The notes under the pieces: generated by a model
Told to the model about the DNA's origin: nothing
Databases searched by the model: none
Seen by the model: only the letters and a program-made list of their open reading frames with translations
Program-made: the position numbers and the translations under genes
Part shown: positions 54,168-62,418 of the stretch, piece after piece
Layout: each line of letters starts with the position of its first letter
Position numbering within the stretch: the first letter of the stretch is position 1
NCBI RefSeq assembly: GCF_003347515.1
Contig: NZ_QEII01000298.1
Coordinates: 62,001 to 126,000 of the forward strand
DNA from: Rhodoferax ferrireducens
Lineage (GTDB): Bacteria > Pseudomonadota > Gammaproteobacteria > Burkholderiales > Burkholderiaceae_C
DNA length: 64,000 nucleotides
Reading direction: 5' to 3'

Positions 54168-54183
54168 TGGCATGAATTTCGCT
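54168..54183 (+). promoter_or_regulatory. Sigma-54-type promoter of the XDP1-like PEP-CTERM gene
   Basis: TGGCATG-AATT-TCGCT agrees with the sigma-54 consensus (TGGCACG-N4-TTGCW) at 10 of 12 specified bases and has exact GG-N10-GC spacing. It lies 70 bases upstream of the gene. The PrsR activator encoded 7 kb away carries the GAFTGA sigma-54 contact loop. Confidence 0.65.
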
Positions 54184-54253
54184 AGAACAAATCATTCGCA
54201 GCGCGCTGCAAAGGTTTCTGTTTCCAAGCCTGCTTAATATGAGGATGAACATC

Positions 54254-55066
54254 ATGAAAATCACCACTTCCAAACGTATAGTCAAGTCGCTTGCTGCGGT
54301 TGCATTGGCGGTGTTGGGAGCCACGGCGTTTGCAGCATCGACCTGGGATTTGGTTGGACAGTGCACATCAAATTCCACCAGCCAGGTTTGTGGTGCATCA
54401 GGCGCGGCGATCAGCGGCTGGTCTACAGGAACCGGAACCGTTATCGCGCCTACAACGGGTACAACCTTTGCCGCAGCGACGGTGTACAACTGGGGCGCCG
54501 CCGCAGGCTTGGGCGTCGTTGCCATCAATGACGACCCGAACACGAGCGGACCACACGCCACGGATAACAAATACGGAATCGATGCGCTTTTAGTCAACTT
54601 TACAAGTGCTCCCGTAAACCTGAGTAGTTTGAAAATAGGCTGGAATGGCACGGACAACGCGACAGGGACCTATATCGACTCCGATTTATCTGTTCTAGCT
54701 TGGACTGGAGGCGGGACTCCTACCCTGGCCGGAGCTGGCCTGTTGTCGTCGGGTTGGACACTCATCGGGAATTACACCGACGTTGGCGCATCTAATGGCA
54801 GCACGGCCGGCGGCACGCAAGGAATATCGACTCCAATCTACTCGAGCTATTGGCTTATCAGCGCCTACAGTACCGCTTACGGCGGCACGTTGAGCCAATT
54901 TAATGATGCATTCAAGATACTGTCAGTGGCCGGCAACACATGCGCCGGCACAGTGACCAATAACAGTTGCGGTAGCAGCAGAGTGCCAGAGCCGGGCTCT
55001 GTCGTCTTGCTAGGCGTCGGCCTGGTAGGTCTTATGGCTTCGCGTCGCCGCGGTCAAAGCAGCTGA
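54254..55066 (+). CDS. Exosortase-dependent surface protein, XDP1-like, PEP-CTERM
   Basis: A 270-residue secreted protein. The Sec signal (SLAAVALAVLGATAFA) is followed by a domain starting STWDLVGQCTSN with three early cysteines and ending TCAGTVTNNSCG. The C-terminal PEP-CTERM signal is RVPEPGSVVLLGVGLVGLMA plus a basic tail. The DNKYGIDALLVNF, GWNGTD and DLSVLAWTG blocks match what I recall of XDP1. It should be cut at PEP by an exosortase and attached to, or secreted onto, the surface. GAGGA 9 bases upstream supports the ATG at 54254. Confidence 0.85.
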   Translation: MKITTSKRIVKSLAAVALAVLGATAFAASTWDLVGQCTSNSTSQVCGASGAAISGWSTGTGTVIAPTTGTTFAAATVYNWGAAAGLGVVAINDDPNTSGPHATDNKYGIDALLVNFTSAPVNLSSLKIGWNGTDNATGTYIDSDLSVLAWTGGGTPTLAGAGLLSSGWTLIGNYTDVGASNGSTAGGTQGISTPIYSSYWLISAYSTAYGGTLSQFNDAFKILSVAGNTCAGTVTNNSCGSSRVPEPGSVVLLGVGLVGLMASRRRGQSS

Positions 55067-55096
55067 AAGCCTGAACCAAGCTCCCCGCCATTCCCC

Positions 55097-55127
55097 AAAA
55101 AAGCACTGATTTCCAGTGCTTTTTTTT
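55097..55127. terminator. Bidirectional rho-independent terminator
   Basis: AAAAAAGCACTG, a 5-nt loop, CAGTGC and a run of eight T. The GCACTG/CAGTGC stem extends into A:T pairs, so it works in both directions. It ends the XDP1-like transcript on the plus strand and the four-gene unit on the minus strand. Confidence 0.88.
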
Positions 55128-55173
55128 GCCGCAGATTCAAGTACGAAGTACACCGTATCCGGCAATCCGGACT

Positions 55174-56253
55174 TCATGTTTGTACAGGAAAACGCCGCAT
55201 CCAAGCCTTCCTTGCGAGATGGGGAACGACCTGATGCAAGGGCATGCGCAAAGCGTGTGAGCGCACAAACAACAGCCAGCGGGCCAGGTCCGTCCATCGG
55301 GTGTCGCAACTGGGGTGATCGGGCCGAAGGGCCAAACCGAGCAGCCAGGCCATCATGATTCTGGCAGGCGCCGGGGGACTGAGCCGGCCCACCCGCCCCA
55401 TCCATTCGGCTGGCGCCATGACCCCAAACAGCCGTCGAATATGAAACAAGGCATGGAACAAGGGGATTTGCAAGCCCAGTTCGTGCGCGCGATCGAACAG
55501 CCGCAGCCAGAACTCCGTTTGCAACGAAAAATGCTCCAGCAAGTCCTTTAGGTCAAGCAGGTCACGCAGGCCGTGGTCGAACTCCCCTTCCTGAAACAGG
55601 TGCACGGCGCTGTGCAGCACCATGTCTTCGGGCGCCAAGACGAACAGGTCCCCCGCGTCGTCAATGGCCTCGATACGCTCAAGAAGCTTGGCTCCATCAA
55701 CCTTGAAGCGGGAGGTCGGGGGTGTGATGGTGTGATGAACATCAATCACCGTGCCGCGCTGTACATGCCTCAAGGGCGGGATCTCGTGCATCCATTCGCG
55801 GTAGTAGCGCTCGTTGTAGGCATCGCGCTCCTCACCGATCCAACCGGCCCGAAACAACGCGCCTTCGACTTCTGGCAGGCGCTCCCGTTTGACCATGATG
55901 TCTATGTCAGAAAAAAGCCGGCCGTGCCGCGGCGGCAGGCCGGCCACGAAATAAGCCGCGCCTTTGAGCATGACGATGGGAGTGCCCACTTGCTTCAGTG
56001 CGCGCCTGATGCAGTGCACCTCCCATTGCACTTCATGGTGTTGGCGGTCAACCAGCCTCAGCGCCCCTTCGAGATATTGTCGTGGTTTCGCAGGAACCTC
56101 TGACAACCAACCGTGCGCAGCATGGTGCTGCGCGAGACGCCCCAGCAATCGCGCTTGCCTAGCCTGACCCAGCAGCATTTCCCAGTCCGAAAGCGTCAGT
56201 TCGGGCCTTTGGTCTGATTGCGCCCAGACGCCCGAAAGTAGATCTGGTTTCAA
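55174..56253 (-). CDS. Nucleotidyltransferase family protein (NTP_transf_5 type)
   Basis: A 359-residue protein of the uncharacterised nucleotidyltransferase family seen beside HPr-kinase-like genes in peptide-modification loci. The metal-binding block is RLFSDIDIMVKRERLPEVE, with KGAAYFVAGL before it and IDVHHTI after it. The second half is helical with EDMVLHSAVHLFQ. Its ATG overlaps the HprK-like gene's stop, so the two are translationally coupled. It is the last gene of the unit, followed by the terminator at 55097. Confidence 0.85.
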   Translation of the reverse strand: MKPDLLSGVWAQSDQRPELTLSDWEMLLGQARQARLLGRLAQHHAAHGWLSEVPAKPRQYLEGALRLVDRQHHEVQWEVHCIRRALKQVGTPIVMLKGAAYFVAGLPPRHGRLFSDIDIMVKRERLPEVEGALFRAGWIGEERDAYNERYYREWMHEIPPLRHVQRGTVIDVHHTITPPTSRFKVDGAKLLERIEAIDDAGDLFVLAPEDMVLHSAVHLFQEGEFDHGLRDLLDLKDLLEHFSLQTEFWLRLFDRAHELGLQIPLFHALFHIRRLFGVMAPAEWMGRVGRLSPPAPARIMMAWLLGLALRPDHPSCDTRWTDLARWLLFVRSHALRMPLHQVVPHLARKAWMRRFPVQT

Positions 56254-57167
56254 ATCCGCGCCCTCTCGGCAAGCCGGTCGAACACGGACACGGCTTCATC
56301 CAGCTGGCTGTACCTGAAGTCATAGCAATCACTGGACCCAATAACGTCGGCGAGCAGTTCAAAGCCGGTTAATCCGAGCAAGGTGTAATTGAATGAGTTG
56401 CGGCCCAGTTCCAGCATGCTGTTGGCCTTGGATCGAGGCGTGAGTTCTGCCCGGGTATCGGGAACATATTTCGGGAATATCACCCATCTCGGTCGGGCCC
56501 GATCCTCGATGCGCTCCACATGAGCGGCAGGCGCCTTCATGTGGCTGACAGAACCTTTGGAGGTGTCATGGGTCACCTGATTCAACACTGCGCCCGGGAC
56601 AAACTTCCTGATCACCTCAAGTGACTGATTTTTCAAGCTGATGGGCCGACCCAATGGCGCAATCAAGCCGTCTTCGAGTGAAATCAATGTCAGTTCATCC
56701 GACAGAAGTCGCCAGCCTCGGTTGACGAGACCTGCGCACAACGTACTTTTCCCCGATCCTGGAGGGGCCGGCATGATAACGGCACAACCGTTTCGCTCCA
56801 TTACAGCGGCGTGCAGAGTCAGGTAATGGTGGGCTTGGGTCGAGATGCACCAGTTCATTGCCCACTCAAGCAAGGGAAAAGCATGATCAATGGGCAAGGC
56901 GGTAAATGGATGCTCGCCGTCATAAATTAATTTGACCTGCGGTCGCCACCATCTCCGTAATCCTCCGCTTGGGGCCAGAGTCACGGTGAAGTCGACAAAC
57001 TCCTGATTGTCAACGAGTGGGTAGTTTGGATAGAGCAGTCTCAATCCATCGGCAACGGAGTCAATGGCTGAAATAATTCTGAAACTGAACGGGCCGGTAC
57101 GAATTGTCAAACCCGTTTGACGAAGTCGACTCTTGACTTCAGAAGAACTTAACTCCGACATCATCAT
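56250..57167 (-). CDS. HprK-related kinase A
   Basis: A 305-residue protein whose central P-loop APPGSGKSTLCAGL and following LLSDELTLIS resemble HPr kinase/phosphorylase. It lacks the long HPr-kinase N-terminal domain and the usual HPr partner gene. It matches the HPr-rel-A type kinases paired with PqqD-like proteins. The target is unknown; in lasso-peptide clusters a comparable kinase phosphorylates the precursor peptide. The start has three consecutive ATG codons; the first overlaps the PqqD-like stop. Confidence 0.85.
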   Translation of the reverse strand: MMMSELSSSEVKSRLRQTGLTIRTGPFSFRIISAIDSVADGLRLLYPNYPLVDNQEFVDFTVTLAPSGGLRRWWRPQVKLIYDGEHPFTALPIDHAFPLLEWAMNWCISTQAHHYLTLHAAVMERNGCAVIMPAPPGSGKSTLCAGLVNRGWRLLSDELTLISLEDGLIAPLGRPISLKNQSLEVIRKFVPGAVLNQVTHDTSKGSVSHMKAPAAHVERIEDRARPRWVIFPKYVPDTRAELTPRSKANSMLELGRNSFNYTLLGLTGFELLADVIGSSDCYDFRYSQLDEAVSVFDRLAERARI

Positions 57168-57442
57168 TGCGATGCTGACTCAATCAATCCTGCCGCTGCC
57201 AATCGTTCCAGAATGCCACTCAGCGCATGTGACAGCTCCTGATCGCAGGGTATTAGCATTTCTTCTGCAACCCATGAAACAAGTTCCGAAAGACTGAGAG
57301 AGGTGGCCTCAACCATCATCAGAGTAACGGCCGTGAGGGTGTCCATCTGATGAGTCTGTCCGGACCCGACGTCAAATACCGCCCACTCGTCGTTCCAGCA
57401 GCGCCAGTGAAGCGAGGCCAGTGCGTTCAGATGCCAAACCAC
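57164..57442 (-). CDS. PqqD-like peptide chaperone (HPr-rel-A system)
   Basis: A 92-residue PqqD fold protein: two short beta strands (LHWRCWNDEWAVFDVGSGQT), then a helical bundle (LTAVTLMMVEA; LVSWVAEEM; LSGILERLAAAGLIES). PqqD-type domains are RiPP recognition elements that hold a precursor leader peptide for a modifying enzyme. It uses a GTG start with no clear ribosome-binding site. It overlaps the kinase gene by 4 bases. Confidence 0.8.
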   Translation of the reverse strand: MVWHLNALASLHWRCWNDEWAVFDVGSGQTHQMDTLTAVTLMMVEATSLSLSELVSWVAEEMLIPCDQELSHALSGILERLAAAGLIESASQ

Positions 57443-57499
57443 TGTTCAAATATTTTCAGTCTATCTGCCAAGGAGAAAAGGCTTGTCATTGTAGATATC

Positions 57500-58102
57500 T
57501 TATGGCGCATGAGTTTCCATGTAGGTCTTGAAGAATGCCAGGGCATCTTCGTACACAGTGGACGAGGTAGAGTTGTAAAAGTCAAGTACCTGCTGCCCAG
57601 TATAAGGAAAGTTGAAGCTCGTCGACAAAGCGTTCAACCAGGCACAAATCCAGTGAAATTCGTCAGTATTAGCGAAATTTGGTGGGTTCATGACCTCAAA
57701 CAGCGTCGGGTTGCCCGTCAATGTTCTCTTGGTGAAAACAGTACTGCATTTTGTTTTATAGGTCCAAAATTTCGGAAGTGCAGGCCACGTACGCTTTGGC
57801 ACCAGCTTTCCACTCACCGTCATTGATTGACCCCACCACCCGGGGCTATAACCACCGCAAACCGGAGTATTCGTTGGCGTTTTTGAATGCACGCCGGATG
57901 TCATGCCCGATACACTGCATTGATGTTTGCCATCAAAAGTCAGCAAACTCTGACCTGCCAAAGTCTGAATGGGTACCGTCGCGGCCAGAACCGCAGCTCC
58001 CTTGCCGACGCCTTGAAGAAGAATACGACGGCGCGCAATTGCCCCAAATGAAGGGGTGTCCGGCTTCCCCAGTCCTGTCGGATCAATATTTTCAGTGCCC
58101 AT
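57500..58102 (-). CDS. Hypothetical twin-arginine exported protein, four cysteines
   Basis: A 200-residue protein of no family I recognise. Residues 24-28 (RRRIL) followed by GVGKGAAVLAATVPIQTLAG read as a Tat signal. The mature part has four cysteines (residues 62, 82, 119, 153), which could form two disulfides or bind metal, and many Trp/Tyr/Thr. ATG 58102 has GAGGGA upstream. It is 57 bases ahead of the PqqD-like gene and 42 bases behind a strong sigma-54-type site, so it is probably the first gene of the unit. It may be the substrate of the PqqD/kinase pair, which is inference. Confidence 0.75.
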   Translation of the reverse strand: MGTENIDPTGLGKPDTPSFGAIARRRILLQGVGKGAAVLAATVPIQTLAGQSLLTFDGKHQCSVSGMTSGVHSKTPTNTPVCGGYSPGWWGQSMTVSGKLVPKRTWPALPKFWTYKTKCSTVFTKRTLTGNPTLFEVMNPPNFANTDEFHWICAWLNALSTSFNFPYTGQQVLDFYNSTSSTVYEDALAFFKTYMETHAP

Positions 58103-58142
58103 ATCAGTTCCCTCACGTTGCCGCTAATCTTGCGGTAGGTTC

Positions 58143-58158
58143 AGCATATTTCGTGCCG
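58143..58158 (-). promoter_or_regulatory. Sigma-54-type promoter of the four-gene HPr-rel-A unit
   Basis: On the minus strand: CGGCACG-AAAT-ATGCT, 10 of 12 consensus bases and the exact GG-N10-GC spacing, including a complete GGCACG -24 half. The -12 GC is 42 bases before the ATG of the twin-arginine protein gene. PrsR, encoded just beyond prsT, is a candidate activator. Confidence 0.68.
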
Positions 58159-58241
58159 CGCTCTCTAAGCTCTTGATTCATATTGCTATTGTCTTAGTGA
58201 CGATCCATATTGATCACTAGCTGTAAATAAATTCGACATAT

Positions 58242-61019
58242 CTATAAACTCTTCAAAAGAGTTGCAACCTCAGTCTGCCCGGCAAACTTGTCACCCAATT
58301 TATTCAGTTCGTCCAGCTCCTTCTTGGCCAATTCTTTCTTTCCTCCCTTGATATGAATTTTTGCCAGGTTGAGTTTGAACAAGGCGTTTTGCGGCTGCAG
58401 AGCCAGCGCTTTCACCTGAAGCTCTATCGCCTTTGCGTAGTCGCCTCTATCAGACAGCAACATAGCCAAGGTGTCCATGAAAGCCGGTTGATTTGGAGCC
58501 AAGGTATTTGCCTTCTCGGCATAAGAAATAGCGCCCTCTTTGTTCAGTTTGGCGCTCACCCAAGCCAGATTGTTGTAGGCGACCGCGTTGTTGGGCTGCA
58601 ATTTGACCACCGTCGCATAGTTCTTTTCGGCATCGCCGTAATCTTTGCGTGCAATAGCGCCATCGCCCAGGTAAGACAGGAAGGTTGCATCTTTGGGGTT
58701 GCCCTTTTGCCAGGTAGCGGAAAATTTGTCTGCTTCAGCGCCTTTGCCAGAAGCCAGCAAAACAGAGTGCAGCTTCAGCGCTAATTCAGACGAAGAACTT
58801 ATCTGCTTCAGCCCGACACGATAGGCCGTTGCAGCACTTTCCCAGTTCTTCTGAAAGGCATTGACGTCGCCTTCCAGCACATAGCCCACGGCCTCTTTAG
58901 GCCGTTGCTTCTGCACCGTGCGCGCCATCGTCAGGGCATCCTGGAACTTCTTCCCATCCAGATCGAGCAGGATCAAGGCACGCTGCGCGTCCAGCAGGTC
59001 GGGCTTGATCTCGAGCCCCTTGCGAAGGCTATTGCCCGCAGCTTCCTTGTTCTTTGCAGCCATATGGGCCTCAGCGAGGCGTACTTGAGGTAACGGAGAC
59101 AGCGGTTGCATGCCCGCCAACTTGTTAAATGTAGCAATGGCCTGATTAAGTTCCCCTGAAGCCTGTTGCGTGCGACCCAACGCATCCAGCACCTCAGGAC
59201 TGTCTGGCAACGCAGCCACTGCATTCTGGGCCGCCGACGAAGCTGTTTTGAATTCCTTATTGCGTAGATGAAAATCAATCAGTAACAAACGTGCTGACAC
59301 ATCCGTGGGGTTGGCGGCAACCGCACTGCCAATGAGCTTGGCCACATCCTCTTTTGTGGCCCCCGACCTGGCTGCAAGTTCGGCAAGCGCCAGCAAGGCC
59401 TGGCTATTTTTGGGGTCCTTGGCCAGCACGGCCTCGAAGCGCTTTTTGGCGTCATCAGGTCGTTTGTCCGCCACGTCCAACCCGGCCAGACTGACCACGG
59501 CTGGAAAGTAGGTCGGGTCAATCGCCAAAGCACGCTCAAAGCTCTGTTTCGCACCGGCCACATCTCGTTTTGCCAACAGGGTTCGCGCGCGCAAATGGGC
59601 TGCCAATGGCTTGTCTGGCTGCTTTTTCTCAAGCCCGTCGATGGCCTTCAAAGCCTTGTCAAACTCTTGCCGCCTCAAGTGCGCGCTAATCAGGGCCAGG
59701 TCTGCTGTCGTACCCGTGTCAGACCCGGCAATATCCTGCAACTCTTCAAATGCCGAGTCCACCTGCCCGCTCATCAAATGGGTCAACGCCAGCGAGGTCC
59801 GGTTTCTGCCGTCCTTGGGGTTCTGCTGGGCCGCTTTCGCGAAGTACTGTTCAGCGCTCTTGACATCGCCGTTTTGCAAATAAACCTCGCCAGCCACTGC
59901 CAGCAGGCCAGGGTCGATATTCTTCCTGTTCAGGCCTGGAAGCAAGGTCGCCAGCGCTTTGGCCGGCTGTCCTGAGCGCAGATAGGTCACAACAAGCAGC
60001 CGACGGGCCAGGAGCAACTCGGGCGCCATCTGCACGGCTTTGCTCAAATAGCCTTCCGCCTGCAGCAGTGAATTGAGTTGAAGCTCCACGGCGCCGGCCA
60101 ACTGCAAGCCTTGAAGATTGCCAGGGGCCGCTTTCAGAACCTGCTGGGACAGATCTCTGGCCAATTTGAAATCTTTCTTCTGAAAGGCGAGCTGGGCCTC
60201 AAAATATTTGCTTTGTGGATGTTGGGCTGCAAACTTCTTTAGTTGGTCGACCTGCTTCTCAACTTCTTCAAGATTGCCTTGCCGCATCAACAGAGTTATG
60301 ACGGCTGCATGACCGGGCAGAAAATCCGGCTTGATTTCAATCGCTTTGCGATAAGCGGCCAATGCGTCAACGAGTTGATTTTTCGCATACAGCAAAATGT
60401 CGCCTTTAAGCTTCCAGGCCTCATGGCTCCGGGGCGACTTGGCAATTACTGCCTCTGCCATCGCCAGCGCCCCGTCAAAGTCACGCTGCATGGCCTTTTG
60501 TCGGGCCTGTGCGATGCGGGCAGGCGCATAGTCTGGGTCCGCCAGCAAGGCTGCATCCAGTGCCGCTTGTGAAAGCTCAGCCTTCCCCTGCATGGCATAG
60601 GCCGAAACAAGCGACATCTGCAGACTTGCTTTTGGGGATGGTTGACTCAATTCAACCTTGGCGAATTCGTCCGTCAGTTTCCTGGCATGACCTTGCGCCA
60701 ACAGGGCTCTGGCCAATGGCGGAATAACTGTATCTTGGGGGTACTTCAAATCAAGGGCTTTGCGCAGTTCAGTTTCAGCGCCAATGGGGTCCCCACTGTC
60801 CAGTAGTGCCGTACCCAGCAAGTAGCGCGCCTCAGGCAAGTCCGGATTGCTCTGAAGCGCATTCTTGATCTGTATGACCGCAGCCTTGTTATCGTTCTTC
60901 GCCAAATAGTCTTTGGCAGAGATGAGCATGGCGTCAGGCTGGTCGCCGCAACCGGCGAACAACATAGATACCAGCACAGTTGAAAAAACTGTGCGAGCAT
61001 GTGATTTTATTGAGTTCAT
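58242..61019 (-). CDS. prsT: XrtA/PEP-CTERM system TPR-repeat lipoprotein PrsT
   Basis: A 925-residue lipoprotein (SMLFAGCGD lipobox) made of about twenty TPR-type repeats, starting AKDYLAKNDNKAAVIQIKNALQ and ending EVATLLKSL. PrsT-family proteins are encoded with prsK and prsR in PEP-CTERM genomes and are thought to act in the envelope. ATG 61019 is preferred because it places the lipobox near residue 24; the frame is open upstream to 61055. It lies 37 bases after the prsR stop, the conserved prsK-prsR-prsT order. Confidence 0.92.
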   Translation of the reverse strand: MNSIKSHARTVFSTVLVSMLFAGCGDQPDAMLISAKDYLAKNDNKAAVIQIKNALQSNPDLPEARYLLGTALLDSGDPIGAETELRKALDLKYPQDTVIPPLARALLAQGHARKLTDEFAKVELSQPSPKASLQMSLVSAYAMQGKAELSQAALDAALLADPDYAPARIAQARQKAMQRDFDGALAMAEAVIAKSPRSHEAWKLKGDILLYAKNQLVDALAAYRKAIEIKPDFLPGHAAVITLLMRQGNLEEVEKQVDQLKKFAAQHPQSKYFEAQLAFQKKDFKLARDLSQQVLKAAPGNLQGLQLAGAVELQLNSLLQAEGYLSKAVQMAPELLLARRLLVVTYLRSGQPAKALATLLPGLNRKNIDPGLLAVAGEVYLQNGDVKSAEQYFAKAAQQNPKDGRNRTSLALTHLMSGQVDSAFEELQDIAGSDTGTTADLALISAHLRRQEFDKALKAIDGLEKKQPDKPLAAHLRARTLLAKRDVAGAKQSFERALAIDPTYFPAVVSLAGLDVADKRPDDAKKRFEAVLAKDPKNSQALLALAELAARSGATKEDVAKLIGSAVAANPTDVSARLLLIDFHLRNKEFKTASSAAQNAVAALPDSPEVLDALGRTQQASGELNQAIATFNKLAGMQPLSPLPQVRLAEAHMAAKNKEAAGNSLRKGLEIKPDLLDAQRALILLDLDGKKFQDALTMARTVQKQRPKEAVGYVLEGDVNAFQKNWESAATAYRVGLKQISSSSELALKLHSVLLASGKGAEADKFSATWQKGNPKDATFLSYLGDGAIARKDYGDAEKNYATVVKLQPNNAVAYNNLAWVSAKLNKEGAISYAEKANTLAPNQPAFMDTLAMLLSDRGDYAKAIELQVKALALQPQNALFKLNLAKIHIKGGKKELAKKELDELNKLGDKFAGQTEVATLLKSL

Positions 61020-61056
61020 GTCTGTACCGTGAATTGAAATTTGAAGGCGAAGCAAA

Positions 61057-62418
61057 CTACTTTAAACCCAGCCGGTGCATCAAATCGTAGAGTGTGGGCC
61101 GACTCACACCAAGCAATTCCGCAGCCTTGACCATATTTCCATTGACGCGACCCAGCGCCGCAATAATCGCCCGTCTTTCAGCGTTGTCGCGAATCACTCG
61201 CAGATCAAGTGAGTTGTCAAAATCGTCCGTCGCAGTATTTTTCAGCCCCAAGTCTTCGCAGGAAATCTGGTTACCGTCCGTCATGATGGTGGCACGCTTG
61301 ATGCAGTTCTCAAGTTCACGGATGTTGCCTGGCCAAGGGTGGCATTCCACCGCCTTGACCGCCTCTTCGCTAAGCGTCATGGACGATCGATTTTGTTCGT
61401 GTGCAAAGCGTCGCACGAACGCATGTGCCAACAATGCAGCATCCCCAACACGGTCACGCAGTGGCGGAATGTTGACAACAATTTCTGCCAACCGGTAATA
61501 CAGGTCCTCGCGAAAACGGCCTTCTTTGCTGAGCGCATTCAAATCCTGATGCGTCGCACAAACGATGCGCACATCCACCGGTATTTCTTGCCGACCACCT
61601 ACACGCTCAATCGTTCTTTCCTGCAAAAAGCGCAGCAGCTTGGCCTGCAACGGAAATGGCAAATCTCCAATTTCGTCCAGCATCAAGGTCCCGCCATTGG
61701 CCATCTCGATCTTGCCCAGCGTCATCTTTGCCGCGCCGGTGAAGGCGCCTTTCTCGAAGCCAAACAATTCACTTTCCAGCAAATTCTCCGGAATGGCCGC
61801 GCAATTGATGGCAACAAATTTCTCCGCTCGCCGGGGAGAAGACTGGTGCAAACCGCGAGCCAATACCTCTTTTCCCGTACCGCTTTCGCCAAGCAGCATG
61901 ACCGTGACGTTGCTGGTCGCCACTTTTTCAATCGTGCGGCAGATACGCAACATGTTGGGGTCGCGCGTCATCAAATCTGACAGGGCATCCGGTTGATACA
62001 GAGTTTGCAGCCGCCTATTCTCGCTTTGCAACTCAAACAACCTGAAGGCGCGCTCAATAGTCAGGTTGAGTAACTCGGGTTCGAACGGCTTCGCGAAAAA
62101 ATCATAAGCACCCATTGCAACGGCACGCAAGGCATTGGCCTGATCGTTTTGTCCAGTCAGGACAATCACCTTGATGTCCGGGTCAAAAACCAACATTTGC
62201 TCAAGAAGTCGAAAACCTTCAGAGACCGAGTCCGTATCAGGCGGCAGTCCCAAATCCATTGTGACGACCGCGGGCGCGCTCTTGCGCAATTGCAGCAATG
62301 CGCTTTCCCTGTCATGGGCCATCACAGAGTCAAACCGGTCAAGCGACCACTTGATCTGCTTTTGCAGGGCCAGATCATCTTCAACAATCAGCAACGACCG
62401 CGTTTTTTCAGATGTCAT
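61057..62418 (-). CDS. prsR: PEP-CTERM-box response regulator PrsR (sigma-54 activator)
   Basis: A 453-residue NtrC-type regulator. The receiver domain (residues ~8-120) has the phospho-Asp in TMDLGLPPD and Lys in FFAKPFEPE. The AAA+ domain has Walker A GESGTGKE, the sigma-54 loop GAFTGA and LMLDEIGDLP. The C-terminus has a Fis-type helix-turn-helix (AAELLGVSRPTLYDLMHRL). It should open sigma-54 promoters once phosphorylated by PrsK. Its ATG overlaps the prsK stop by 4 bases. Confidence 0.95.
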   Translation of the reverse strand: MTSEKTRSLLIVEDDLALQKQIKWSLDRFDSVMAHDRESALLQLRKSAPAVVTMDLGLPPDTDSVSEGFRLLEQMLVFDPDIKVIVLTGQNDQANALRAVAMGAYDFFAKPFEPELLNLTIERAFRLFELQSENRRLQTLYQPDALSDLMTRDPNMLRICRTIEKVATSNVTVMLLGESGTGKEVLARGLHQSSPRRAEKFVAINCAAIPENLLESELFGFEKGAFTGAAKMTLGKIEMANGGTLMLDEIGDLPFPLQAKLLRFLQERTIERVGGRQEIPVDVRIVCATHQDLNALSKEGRFREDLYYRLAEIVVNIPPLRDRVGDAALLAHAFVRRFAHEQNRSSMTLSEEAVKAVECHPWPGNIRELENCIKRATIMTDGNQISCEDLGLKNTATDDFDNSLDLRVIRDNAERRAIIAALGRVNGNMVKAAELLGVSRPTLYDLMHRLGLK

